This document shows positions 1-8,571 of a stretch of DNA of 54,342 bases, one piece after another. Under the pieces are notes generated by a model. The model was given only the letters and a program-made list of their open reading frames with translations, was not told the DNA's origin and did no database searches. The position numbers were made by a program, and so were the translations under genes. Source of the DNA: Methanomicrobiales archaeon (GTDB lineage Archaea > Halobacteriota > Methanomicrobia > Methanomicrobiales > Methanoculleaceae); contig JAAZGM010000017.1 in assembly GCA_012511245.1 (NCBI GenBank), positions 1-54,342 of the forward strand, given 5' to 3'. The first letter of the stretch is position 1. Each line of letters begins with the position of its first letter.

Positions 1-86
1 AGAGGTAGGCGGTGCTCCCACATCAACTATTACCGAACAGAAGGGTTGATTCACCTCACCGGCAAACACTTCAGGAGATCATGGGT

Positions 87-1733
87 ATGCTGTTTCTGGA
101 GTTCGCCCGCGTCTGCGAACGTCTCGAAGGGACCCCCGGGCGCCTCGATATGATCGGGGTGACCGCCGAAGTCCTCCCCGGACTCGACGACGAGGAGCTC
201 CCCATATTCGTCCGGTTCATCATGGGCAGGGTCTTTCCCGACTGGAGCACGAAGAAACTCGGCGTTGGTCCGAATCTTCTCTACGACGCCGTGGCCTACG
301 TCGCTGGGACAAAGCGGAAAGTCGTCCGGGAGGCGATCAACGCGACCGGCGACGTCGGTCTTGCCGTCGAGGATCTGCTCGCGAAGAAAGAGCAGACGTC
401 GTTCTTCATCCAGGAACTCGAACTCGCCGGGGTCTACCGGGAACTCGAGCGGATGGCGGCCACCGGCGGGCAGCGGTCGCAGCGGGAGAAACTCCGCGTG
501 GCGCAGGGCCTCTTCGGGAATGCCCGGCCGCTTGAGGGGCGGTACCTCGCGCGGCTGATGCTTGAGGAACTCCGGATCGGTATGGGGGAGGGGAACGTCC
601 GCGACGCCATCGCACAGGCGTTTGAGATCGACGTCGATCTCGTCGAACATGCCCATCAGGCGATGAACGACCTCGGAGAAGTCGCCCTCCTCGCCCGGCG
701 CGACCCGGACGCGCTCTCCCGTGTCACGATCGAACCGTTCCGGCCGGTGAAGATGATGCTTGCGCAGGCGGGAACCATCGCCGCCCAGATCGAGGAGCAC
801 GGCGAGGTCGCGGTCGAGTACAAGTATGACGGAAGCCGGTTCCAGTTCCACAAAGTGGGCGATGTCTGCCGGATCTACTCCCGGAGGCTCGAGGACGTCA
901 CGGAGAGCCTCCCCGACATCGTAGCCCTCCTCCGGGAGGCAACCGACCACGATGTCATCCTTGACGGGGAGGCGGTCGCCGTCCGGGACGGGAGGCCGAT
1001 GCCGTTTCAGTATGTCATCCGGCGGTTCCGGCGCAAACATGAGGTCGACGCCATGATGGAGAAGATCGAACTCGTCCCCCGGGTCTTCGATATCCTCTAC
1101 CTCGACGGCGAGACGCTGATGGACCGGCCTTTCTCCGAGCGGCGAAAACTCCTCGAAGGGGCGCTCCGCGACCACGTCACCGGGCAGTTCCTGGCTGCCG
1201 ACGTCGCTGCGGCGGAGGCGGTCTACGATGCAGCGCTCGATCTCGGGCATGAGGGTGTGATGGTGAAGGTCCTCGATGCGCCCTACACCCCCGGTGTCCG
1301 TGGTCGCCTCTGGGTGAAGGTGAAGCCCGGCGTCGAGACGCTCGATCTCGCGGTCATCGGGGCGGAATGGGGCGAGGGGCGGCGGGCCGGGACGTTCGGG
1401 TCGTTCCTGCTCGCGGTCCAGGACCAGGGCAGATTCCTCCCGGTCGGGAAGGTGGCAACCGGGATCAACGACGAGACGCTCGCAGAGCTCTACGCCCTCT
1501 TCAAGGAGAAGGTGATCGCCCGCTCAGGAAAAGAGGTGACGGTCGAGCCGGAAGTGGTCTTCGAAGTCGGCTACTCCGAACTCCAGACGAGCCCGAACTA
1601 CGCAAGCGGCTACGCCCTCCGGTTCCCGCGGTTCGTCCGGGTGCGCGAGGACAAGAGCGTCGACGAGGTCGAGAGCCTCGATTCCCTCACGGAGCGCTAC
1701 ATCCAGCAGAGGAACGGGCAGGGCTCTCTCTAA
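87..1733 (+). CDS. lig: ATP-dependent DNA ligase
   Basis: Seals nicks in duplex DNA during replication and repair, using ATP to adenylate an active-site lysine. The N-terminal third is the DNA-binding domain of archaeal/eukaryotic ligase I. The nucleotidyltransferase motif I reads EYKYDGSR, with the catalytic lysine near residue 246; motifs such as LDGEAV, GVMVKV and LWVKVKP follow, then the OB-fold domain. I chose the ATG at 87 because AGGAG (73-77) lies 9 bases upstream. An in-frame ATG at 81 is too close to that site, and the one at 12 would add 25 residues that do not resemble the family. The 548-residue length is typical. The 3' end overlaps the convergent Nre gene by 4 bases. Confidence 0.95.
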   Translation: MLFLEFARVCERLEGTPGRLDMIGVTAEVLPGLDDEELPIFVRFIMGRVFPDWSTKKLGVGPNLLYDAVAYVAGTKRKVVREAINATGDVGLAVEDLLAKKEQTSFFIQELELAGVYRELERMAATGGQRSQREKLRVAQGLFGNARPLEGRYLARLMLEELRIGMGEGNVRDAIAQAFEIDVDLVEHAHQAMNDLGEVALLARRDPDALSRVTIEPFRPVKMMLAQAGTIAAQIEEHGEVAVEYKYDGSRFQFHKVGDVCRIYSRRLEDVTESLPDIVALLREATDHDVILDGEAVAVRDGRPMPFQYVIRRFRRKHEVDAMMEKIELVPRVFDILYLDGETLMDRPFSERRKLLEGALRDHVTGQFLAADVAAAEAVYDAALDLGHEGVMVKVLDAPYTPGVRGRLWVKVKPGVETLDLAVIGAEWGEGRRAGTFGSFLLAVQDQGRFLPVGKVATGINDETLAELYALFKEKVIARSGKEVTVEPEVVFEVGYSELQTSPNYASGYALRFPRFVRVREDKSVDEVESLDSLTERYIQQRNGQGSL

Positions 1734-2878
1734 AAGTCAAAGAGCGTCCTTTGTGTTGCCAGCTCCGGGATGAGTCTGCTGTGGGGCTGCCAGTGGGTGA
1801 ACCCGATCAGCCGGGAGGCGAGATCAGTCGCCGCGCCGATATCGGCGCATACCGTTTTTTCGCCCCGCATGGCGTTTCGCGTCGCTTCCCGCACGACCCA
1901 GGTCCCGAGCGGCGCCCAGTACTCGCCGGTGACGTTCCTGAGGATGAGCGCTCGTGCCGAACGGCGCACGCCCTCCAGGTGTTCAGCGACTGCGAGGCGC
2001 GCCGAGTAGTAGGCGCCTGCAAGCGGCGAGTAGTTGGATTTCGTGAGTCCTTCACTGTCAACGGCGATCGTCTCGCTCCCTCCGCCCCAGAGCGACTGCT
2101 TCCCCCAGACCTCGATCATCTCAAACTTCCAGTCGCCGGGGATGAGGATGCAGACGATGTGGTTGCCGTAGAGCGACGCCGAGTAGACCTCGATCTCGGA
2201 GAGCGGCGGGTACCTCGCGATCTTCTTTACGAGCTGCTTTGAGACCGTATCGTCGACCGCCGTGATCGCCCACCGTGTGGGGACGACCCGCCGCCTCTTC
2301 TCGCTCCCGAGGAGCCCGGCGGTGAGGAGCTGGGTGATCCGGTAGACGTCGATGCCGGAGGCACTGAGGATCCCGCAGGCGTCGGTCGCGCCGAGATCGG
2401 TATCCGACGTCGCCCGGTCGACCGCCCGGTCCACCCGGGCGTTCCCGAGGACATCCATATCCCGTATGGCGCCGGTGAGACCGACCGGGGCGATCGTCCC
2501 ATCGAACCGGAGATCGAACGAGACGGGTTTTACAAACCTGACCTCGACGTCGAGCGGGCTGCTTGAGAGCGCGATCTCCTGGATGTCCCCGGAAAGCCCC
2601 TTTGCCTCCCCGGCACCGCGGATCGTCCGGGCACGGAGTCCCACGATATCCTCGATCCCGAGCCCCTGCGCCACCCAGTCCGGCGGATGGTCGGCGTCAT
2701 CGATCATGAGCGGCCCCCCCGCGACCTTCGGGTAGCCGTAACTCCCGACAAAGACTGACGGCGCCGACCCCTCGTAGTGGTCGCTCTGCCGGACCGGGAG
2801 CCGGGCGTAGAACCGGCTCATGATCGGGCAGCGTTCGAGCCCGCAGAACCCCCTCCCCTTGCACTCAGCGCACTGCAT
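1730..2878 (-). CDS. nre: Nre family DNA repair protein
   Basis: Archaeal Nre proteins are DNA-damage repair factors that bind the sliding clamp PCNA. The start carries a zinc-binding pattern, MQCAECKGRGFCGLERCP, and the extreme C-terminus is QRTLFDF, a PCNA-interacting (PIP) motif truncated by the end of the protein. The start at 2878 is preceded by a GGGAGGAG ribosome-binding site and sits 2 bases beyond the stop of the upstream DUF2117 gene, so the two are probably cotranscribed. An upstream in-frame start at 2950 would lie inside that gene. The convergent neighbour, DNA ligase, belongs to a family that also works at PCNA. The family assignment is strong; the exact biochemical activity of Nre is not evident from sequence. 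Confidence 0.9.
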   Translation of the reverse strand: MQCAECKGRGFCGLERCPIMSRFYARLPVRQSDHYEGSAPSVFVGSYGYPKVAGGPLMIDDADHPPDWVAQGLGIEDIVGLRARTIRGAGEAKGLSGDIQEIALSSSPLDVEVRFVKPVSFDLRFDGTIAPVGLTGAIRDMDVLGNARVDRAVDRATSDTDLGATDACGILSASGIDVYRITQLLTAGLLGSEKRRRVVPTRWAITAVDDTVSKQLVKKIARYPPLSEIEVYSASLYGNHIVCILIPGDWKFEMIEVWGKQSLWGGGSETIAVDSEGLTKSNYSPLAGAYYSARLAVAEHLEGVRRSARALILRNVTGEYWAPLGTWVVREATRNAMRGEKTVCADIGAATDLASRLIGFTHWQPHSRLIPELATQRTLFDF

Positions 2879-2880
2879 AC

Positions 2881-3900
2881 TCACTCCTCCCTGAGATCGA
2901 GGACGACCCGCACCCTTCCTGCAAGGCCGCGGAGCGTCTCCCCGACCCACTCATCCCAGCAGTCCGCCAGGAGATCGCGCCCCTCTGCAATCTCACGGCC
3001 GAGATCGTCGTCCCGGCCATCGAGAACCTCGACGACGACCGAGCCCGGGGCGAACCCCGGCGCCACGATACCGTCGGCATCGCCGTCGACAACCCCAAAG
3101 ACAGGAATCCCCGCATGAGAGCAGATATGCCCGCAGATGGCGGTGGTATCGTCGCCGACGGCGAGAACCCCACAGACGTCCTCCTCGATCCCATCGTAGA
3201 GGGTGTGGCCGCAGTGGTCGACGACCATGACCCGGCCGCCGCGAACGGTCCGTTTCCCCTGGCGAGGCAGGGTGCGCCGCACCATCCCGCTCTTGCACCA
3301 GGCCGTGCTGATATCCGGGACACCCGCCCGGAGGAGTTTCTCAAACCCGTGAGGTTTCGGGTCAAGCCCCGAGATAGCCCGGAAGCTCCCGCCGTCGCTT
3401 GCGAGGACGACCGTCTCCGCCGTCGCCGTCCCGACGACGATCCCGTTCACGAAGACCGCCTCCCCCGGGATGCATCCGCGGACTTCCCGCACTCCCTCCT
3501 GTCGGGCGCCGACGCTCTTTGCACGGCAGAGGGTGTAGCCCGCCCGCCGCGCAATCTCCTCTGCAAGTGCATCATCGCCGCGATTCCAGCAGTAGACGGT
3601 ATCACTTGAACACTCGACGTGGATGAGCCCGGGAAGCCGGGCGGAGACGAGTTCTCCGAATATCCGGCCGGACTCCGGGGTTTTTCCCCGGTTGACCAGG
3701 CACGCTGGACTGGCCAGCGCGCCGAGCACCACGCTCGGCCGCTCACCCGTGCAGATGACCGGAAGCCCCGACTCCTCAGCGGCCGTCCTGGCCATCACCC
3801 CTGCGACCAGCACCTGCCGGGGCGAGAAGAGGCCAATCAGGCGCCGGACGTCCCCGGCATCGAAGGCCTCCGGGCCGTGCACCACCATGACAAGGTTCAT
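2881..3900 (-). CDS. DUF2117 family protein, function unknown
   Basis: A 339-residue protein resembling the methanogen-restricted DUF2117 family; it opens with MVVHGPEAFD, the family-typical start. The N-terminal half looks like a Rossmann-type domain. The C-terminal half has glycine- and aspartate-rich stretches such as VGDDTTAICGHICSHAGIP and VVDGDADG, suggesting a nucleotide or metal site, but no catalytic motif is recognised. Several cysteines are scattered without a clear cluster pattern. It lies directly upstream of nre with a 2-base gap and is probably cotranscribed with it. No function is claimed. Confidence 0.75.
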   Translation of the reverse strand: MNLVMVVHGPEAFDAGDVRRLIGLFSPRQVLVAGVMARTAAEESGLPVICTGERPSVVLGALASPACLVNRGKTPESGRIFGELVSARLPGLIHVECSSDTVYCWNRGDDALAEEIARRAGYTLCRAKSVGARQEGVREVRGCIPGEAVFVNGIVVGTATAETVVLASDGGSFRAISGLDPKPHGFEKLLRAGVPDISTAWCKSGMVRRTLPRQGKRTVRGGRVMVVDHCGHTLYDGIEEDVCGVLAVGDDTTAICGHICSHAGIPVFGVVDGDADGIVAPGFAPGSVVVEVLDGRDDDLGREIAEGRDLLADCWDEWVGETLRGLAGRVRVVLDLREE

Positions 3901-3938
3901 CGGGTACTCATCTCTCGGCGTGGATTATCAGACTGCCG

Positions 3939-4622
3939 TCACGACGAACTCTGTGTGGGGAGGTAAGGTATCAGGGAGTTAGCGAGTTTTGCGACGTTCA
4001 TCGACTGCAGGATAACCCGGCCTGGCCCCGTCAGCGTGGCGAGGAAAAGCCCCTCCCCGCCGAAGAAGACGGTCTTGACGCCGCCGGCAAGCGCTATGTT
4101 GTAGTCGACGGTCTTCTCAAACCCGACGACGAGCCCCGTCTCGACCCTGACGACCTCGCCCGGCGCAAGCGTCATCTCCATGATATCGCCGCAGCAGTGG
4201 AGGAACGCCATCCCCGCCCCGGAGAGCCGCTGGAGGATGAACCCCTCCCCGCCGAAGATCCCCGAGCGGAGGCGTTTCGTGAATGCTATATCGAGATCGA
4301 CACCTGGCTCAGAGCAGAGAAACGCCGTCTTCTGAGCGATGAATTCACCTTTCGTGAGGTCGAGCGTGAATATCTTTCCCGGGACGTTCCCGGCGAACGT
4401 GACGAACCCCCCACCACCCTCAGGGGTGAACTCGGTCATGAAGAAACTCTCACCGGTCGTTATCCGTTTGAGCCCTTTGAAGAGTCCCCCCTTCATGTTG
4501 GTGGTCATCTGCATGTTCCCGCTCATGTTGACCATGGCGCCGGCCTCAGCACAGGCCTTCTCACCCATGGCGAGGCGGAGAGTCACCATCTGGAGGTTGT
4601 CTCCAATGATCTCGTACTGCAT
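3939..4622 (-). CDS. AIM24/TIGR00266 family protein
   Basis: A 227-residue protein of the AIM24 (TIGR00266) family, a beta-helical fold found in archaea, bacteria and mitochondria whose molecular role is not settled. Visible family features are the opening MQYEIIGDNLQMV, the glycine-rich internal repeats GLFKGLKR, FGGEGFILQRLSG and FFGGEGLFLATLTGPG, and the near-terminal VILQSMNV. No signal peptide or membrane segment is seen, so a cytoplasmic location is likely. It is oriented with DUF2117 and nre, but a 38-base gap separates it from the former, so it may or may not share their transcript. Confidence 0.88.
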   Translation of the reverse strand: MQYEIIGDNLQMVTLRLAMGEKACAEAGAMVNMSGNMQMTTNMKGGLFKGLKRITTGESFFMTEFTPEGGGGFVTFAGNVPGKIFTLDLTKGEFIAQKTAFLCSEPGVDLDIAFTKRLRSGIFGGEGFILQRLSGAGMAFLHCCGDIMEMTLAPGEVVRVETGLVVGFEKTVDYNIALAGGVKTVFFGGEGLFLATLTGPGRVILQSMNVAKLANSLIPYLPTQSSS

Positions 4623-4729
4623 ACCACAAGTATCTCCAATTCAGAAGAGTTGGGCTTTTCTCTTCTTTTGTCGGAGATGAGTGGTGAATCTCTGGAAAAC
4701 TCAAACCGATGCCGCGGCACCCTCACCGC

Positions 4730-4740
4730 AAAATATATCC
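4730..4740 (+). promoter_or_regulatory. TATA box of the HNH gene
   Basis: AAAATATATCC is an archaeal TATA element. Transcription would begin about 25 bases downstream, practically at the GTG at 4763, which suggests a leaderless mRNA. Confidence 0.5.
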
Positions 4741-4762
4741 GATAGAAGTATAATCTCTCCAC

Positions 4763-5050
4763 GTGAGATCCAGGCGCACGGAGTATTCCGACGATACACC
4801 CATCGGAAACGCATATATTACGCATGAGGCCACCCGGGCCGTCCTTGAGCGACAGGGCAGCCGGTGTGCCGGATGCCGCGCCCCGCTCGACGTCCGCACA
4901 ACACACTTTGATCTCCGGCGGCCGGCGATATGCGGCGGACTTCGCACGCTCGGAAACCTTGATGCCCTCTGCCTCACCTGCCACCGGGACCATATGCGCC
5001 GGATCCGGGAGCAGCTTAGCAACCATCGGAATACTCCCCCGATACCATGA
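4763..5050 (+). CDS. small HNH-type zinc protein
   Basis: A 95-residue protein with two zinc-binding pairs (CAGC and CLTC) flanking an HNH-like core: a histidine in THFDL, an asparagine in GNLDALC and a histidine in CHRDH. This resembles small HNH endonucleases, which cut DNA using a beta-beta-alpha metal fold. The usual DHI.P element is replaced by THFDLRRP, so catalysis is uncertain. The GTG start fits a leaderless transcript from the TATA box at 4730. The stop codon overlaps the ATG of the next small gene (ATGA). No toxin, integrase or restriction partner is seen nearby. Confidence 0.65.
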   Translation: MRSRRTEYSDDTPIGNAYITHEATRAVLERQGSRCAGCRAPLDVRTTHFDLRRPAICGGLRTLGNLDALCLTCHRDHMRRIREQLSNHRNTPPIP

Positions 5051-5316
5051 CCTGCAGACGAGATGCCCCGCAGACGGATGTGTGGCGCTCAGCGACCATG
5101 CGGGCGGCAAGCGGCCTCGCGGAATGGGTCGCGCCTCCCGCCCCCTCCTACGAATGGCGCTCCTCGACGATGCAGACGCTCAACGCCGCCGTCACCCCCG
5201 GAACCGCGGCCAACTTCGCGGTCACGTTCACGGTGACGACACTCCTCATCCCCCGGATCCCGTACCGGCCGCTCGCGATGGCCGTCGGGTTTGCCGCCGG
5301 CTCGATCCTGCACTGA
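5047..5316 (+). CDS. small hydrophobic protein, function unknown
   Basis: An 89-residue reading frame whose ATG overlaps the stop of the HNH gene, an arrangement typical of translationally coupled archaeal genes. The C-terminal half is hydrophobic (around AVTFTVTTLLIP and LAMAVGFAAGSIL) and could form one or two short membrane segments; the N-terminal half is polar. No family is recognised. An ATG at 5098 is an alternative start. It ends 5 bases from the convergent YgiQ-type gene. The coupling is the main support that it is real. Confidence 0.45.
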   Translation: MTCRRDAPQTDVWRSATMRAASGLAEWVAPPAPSYEWRSSTMQTLNAAVTPGTAANFAVTFTVTTLLIPRIPYRPLAMAVGFAAGSILH

Positions 5317-5321
5317 TCACT

Positions 5322-7115
5322 TCATCTCTTCTTTGTCCGCCGCGCCGGGACAAGACACTTCCATGCGCTCCCGATGAGGTCCTCCCTCCCGGCGGCGCGG
5401 AGCCCTTCGCAGACGAGTCCATAGTTTGCCGGATCGCGGTAGTGCATGAGCGCCCGTTGGACGCGCTTCTCCCGGCCTTTCGGGACGTAAACCTCTTTGA
5501 GGGTGAAGGGGTCGAGCCCGGTGTGGTAGATCGCCGTCGATATGCTCATCGGCGTCGGCGTGAAGTCCTGGACCTGCTCGGTGTAGAGCCCGGTGTCCCG
5601 GACGTACTCGGCGAGTTCGACCATATCCTCCATCCGGCAACCGGGGTGGCCGGAGATGAGGTAGGGGACGAGGTACTGCCGTTTCGCCTTCCCCTCCTGG
5701 AGTGCCTCGAACCGATCCCTGAACGCATCGAAGACCGCCCGGGGGGGTTTTCCCATGCAGGCAACGACCCGCTCAGAGATGTGTTCGGGGGCGACCTTGA
5801 GGTGGCCGGAGACGTGGTGGGCACATATCTCGGCGAGGTATTCGCTGTCATCCGGGATCAGGTCGTAACGGATGCCTGATGCGATGAAGACCCGCCGCAC
5901 CCCCGGGATCACCCGGAGACGGCGGAGGAGGGCGACCTGTTCGGCGTGGCTCCGGCCGAGTGTGGGGCAGTCGATACAGCGCCGCTCAGGACAGGTCCCG
6001 GCGGTCTCCCACCGGCCGCAGTGGATGGCATACATGTTCGCCGTCGGCCCCCCGACGTCCTGGACGACGCCCGTAAACTCTGGCATCCGTGCCATCCGCT
6101 CCACCTCGCGGACGATCGAGTCGGCGCTCCGGCTCTGGATGATCCGCCCCTGGTGGTGGGTGAGGGCGCAGAACGAGCAGGCCCCAAAACATCCCCGGTG
6201 GGTGACGACCGAGAACCTGACGGGCTCGAGGGCGGGTATGGGTTCGGCGTAGGAGGGGTGCGCCCTCCGGGTGTAGGGAAGTTCGTAGACCCGGTCGAGT
6301 TCGGCACCCGCAAGCGGCATAGCAGGCGGGTTCTGAACTATGACGGTCTTTGGATGCGGCTGGGCAACCGGTCTCCCCCGGACGGGGTCCTGCTCGCCGT
6401 AATGGAGGGCAAACGCTCTCGCGTAGGCATACCGGTCGTCCTTCACCTCCGGGTAGCCCGGGATGACGACGTAGCCGGACTGGTCCATGCCGCGCCAGAC
6501 CTTCTTCTCGACGCGGTAGGCGGTGCCGGGGATATCGGCGAGGGACGTTTCACCGGCGGCAAGGCGGTCGGCGATCGCGACGACCTGGCGTTCGCCCATG
6601 CCGAAGACGAGCAGATCGGCAGGCGCATCGGCGAGGATGGACTGCCGGACGGAGTCCGACCAGTAGTCGTAGTGGGCGAACCGCCGGAGGCTTGCCTCGA
6701 TCCCGCCGATGACGATCGGGGTCTTCGGGAAGAGGGCGTGGATGCGGTCGGTGTAGACGAGTGTCGCCCGGTCGGGCCGGAGGAGTCGACCGCCCGGCGA
6801 ATAGACGTCGGAACTCCGGCGTTTGAGGTTCGGTGTAAAGGCGTTCACCATTGAATCGACGTTCCCGGCCGAGACCGAGAAGAAGAGCCGGGGCTCGCCG
6901 AGGCGCCGGAGGTCGTCGGAGCTCCTCCAGTCGGGCTGGGCGATGACGCCGACCGAGTAACCGGCGTCGACGAGGACCCGCCCGATGAGCGCCGTCCCGA
7001 ACGATGGGTGGTCGACGTAGGCGTCGCCGGAGACGAGGATGACATCGAATTGATCAATCCCGAGTTGTTCCGCCTCTGCGGCCGTCATCGGGAGATATTC
7101 AGGCTGTCCGGTCAT
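5322..7115 (-). CDS. YgiQ family radical SAM protein
   Basis: A member of the large YgiQ radical SAM family (UPF0313), which has an N-terminal B12-binding-like region before the radical SAM core. The characteristic DVILVSGDAYVDHPSFG lies near the start, and the iron-sulfur motif is CFGACSFC (CxxxCxxC). The core is followed by a CIDCPTLGRSHAEQ segment and the conserved VQDFTPTPMSIST near the C-terminus. The substrate of this family is unknown. The start at 7115 is chosen because family members begin shortly before this motif. Starts at 7160 and 7250 would add an unconserved leader, although GAGAGTGA upstream of 7160 is a possible ribosome site. At 597 residues it is full length. Confidence 0.88.
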   Translation of the reverse strand: MTGQPEYLPMTAAEAEQLGIDQFDVILVSGDAYVDHPSFGTALIGRVLVDAGYSVGVIAQPDWRSSDDLRRLGEPRLFFSVSAGNVDSMVNAFTPNLKRRSSDVYSPGGRLLRPDRATLVYTDRIHALFPKTPIVIGGIEASLRRFAHYDYWSDSVRQSILADAPADLLVFGMGERQVVAIADRLAAGETSLADIPGTAYRVEKKVWRGMDQSGYVVIPGYPEVKDDRYAYARAFALHYGEQDPVRGRPVAQPHPKTVIVQNPPAMPLAGAELDRVYELPYTRRAHPSYAEPIPALEPVRFSVVTHRGCFGACSFCALTHHQGRIIQSRSADSIVREVERMARMPEFTGVVQDVGGPTANMYAIHCGRWETAGTCPERRCIDCPTLGRSHAEQVALLRRLRVIPGVRRVFIASGIRYDLIPDDSEYLAEICAHHVSGHLKVAPEHISERVVACMGKPPRAVFDAFRDRFEALQEGKAKRQYLVPYLISGHPGCRMEDMVELAEYVRDTGLYTEQVQDFTPTPMSISTAIYHTGLDPFTLKEVYVPKGREKRVQRALMHYRDPANYGLVCEGLRAAGREDLIGSAWKCLVPARRTKKR

Positions 7116-7295
7116 GGGAGCGCCTTCCCGGCGCCGGCCCTGCCCGTTCCTGTACTGCATGGATTCACTCTCTGAATAGATGGTTTCCAGAGATGATAAG
7201 TGCTTGACCGCTTTTCCCGGCGGGCAGGGTTGATATGTGCCGCCCTGCAAATCCTGTTATTATCCGCCGGACGGCGGTTGTGAGGTGCGGCGGGG

Positions 7296-8381
7296 GTGGT
7301 CTGGTTTGACGAGGTTGGGTATCTGCGGGGGTTCGCCGCCCTTGCCGTGATCGCTGTCCACGTCTCGATGAACTACATCCGAATCCCCGTCGTGAACCTG
7401 CTTGCGCTCACGAACGCCTTCATCTACGTCGCCGCCCATTTCGCCGTCCCGGTCTTCCTCTTCATATCCGGGTGGGTGCTTGCGGCGCGGTATACCGGGG
7501 ACTTCTCGCTTCGTGAGTTCTACCGCCGCCGGGCATGGCGGGTCATCCCGCCCTACCTCTTCTTCACCGCGCTCTACCTTCTCGTGCGGGTGGACGGCAC
7601 GATCGGGTTTGCCGGCATCCCCTCCCTGGAGCGGGCGGCGTCCGCCCTCCTCCTCGGGACGGCGGCCTACCACCTCTGGTTCTTTGCGCTGATCATCCAG
7701 ATCTACCTCCTCTTCCCGCTGATCGTACGGGGCTACGATATATTTGACCGGGCCGGGGCTGCGCTCTACCTCCTCTTCTCGCTCTTCTTCCTCATGATCC
7801 TCTGGAACACGGGCGCCCACCTCATAGGAGCCTTTGCAGGGGCAGAGTGGTATACCGTCCTGATCCGGCTCATCCCCTCACACCTCTTCTACGTCGCGGC
7901 CGGGATCCATGTCGCCCGGCACCCGGGGGTGCTCTCATCACTCTCGCCGGCGTGGGTGCTCGCCGCGGCCGGTGCGGGGGCGCTCCTCTCTGGCGGCGTC
8001 TGGGTGGCGGCCATCCTCGTCTCGGGGAGCCTCACAGCCACGTCGCTTGCAATCTTCTGCATATACCGGATTTTCGAGCCTTTCTACTGCGTTCCGGCCA
8101 TCGCCGCACTCGTCCTTGCGGCCCGGCGGCTGGATGCAGGAGGTGGACGGGCTTCTGAAGCGGTCCTCTCGTTCGGAGAGTATTCCTACGGGATCTACCT
8201 CATCCATCCGCTCGTCATCGCCGCCGGCGCGAGCCTCTGGTTTGCCCTCACGGGGCTTTTGTGGGCGGACTGGGTGACCTACCCGGTGATATTTGTCGTG
8301 GCCGTGCTCGCGAGTTACGCGGCGGTGCGAGTTCTCTCCCACGTCCCGTATGCCAGGTGGGTGCTCGGGGTGCGGGGATAG
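7296..8381 (+). CDS. acyltransferase 3 family membrane protein
   Basis: An integral membrane O-acyltransferase of the OafA/acyltransferase-3 family, which moves acetyl or other acyl groups onto surface sugars or lipids. The N-terminus reads EVGYLRGFAALAVIAVHV, containing the family RGxAAxxVxxxH signature with the conserved histidine in the first membrane helix. About ten hydrophobic helices follow, including VFLFISGWVLAARY and, near the end, SYGIYLIHPL. The GTG start at 7296 has GAGGTG eight bases upstream, and an in-frame TGA at 7281 excludes a longer form. It may contribute to the surface decoration encoded from 16 kb onward, but nothing links them directly. Confidence 0.88.
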   Translation: MVWFDEVGYLRGFAALAVIAVHVSMNYIRIPVVNLLALTNAFIYVAAHFAVPVFLFISGWVLAARYTGDFSLREFYRRRAWRVIPPYLFFTALYLLVRVDGTIGFAGIPSLERAASALLLGTAAYHLWFFALIIQIYLLFPLIVRGYDIFDRAGAALYLLFSLFFLMILWNTGAHLIGAFAGAEWYTVLIRLIPSHLFYVAAGIHVARHPGVLSSLSPAWVLAAAGAGALLSGGVWVAAILVSGSLTATSLAIFCIYRIFEPFYCVPAIAALVLAARRLDAGGGRASEAVLSFGEYSYGIYLIHPLVIAAGASLWFALTGLLWADWVTYPVIFVVAVLASYAAVRVLSHVPYARWVLGVRG

Positions 8382-8539
8382 CGACGGAGGTACAGGGGGG
8401 ACACAAGACCAGAAACAGAAGTCAGCGGTTCAGCATCCAGAGGGAGAGTCGTTTCACGCACGGCAGCAGAGCATAGAACCCACGCCTGTAACAACCCCCC
8501 CGGAGCCGCCCGGGGCGATCCGGCATGACCATCCCCGGT

Positions 8540-8548
8540 CTTAAATAC
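8540..8548 (+). promoter_or_regulatory. TATA box of the MBL-fold gene
   Basis: CTTAAATAC sits about 27 bases before the ATG at 8572, which is the spacing expected for a leaderless or nearly leaderless archaeal mRNA. Confidence 0.5.
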
Positions 8549-8571
8549 CCGTACCACCCACAATTTCTACA

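Noticed and set aside
51..1250. A 399-residue open frame on the minus strand inside the DNA ligase gene
   Set aside because: It mirrors the ligase codon bias of a GC-rich genome and shows no domain; the plus-strand ligase is certain.
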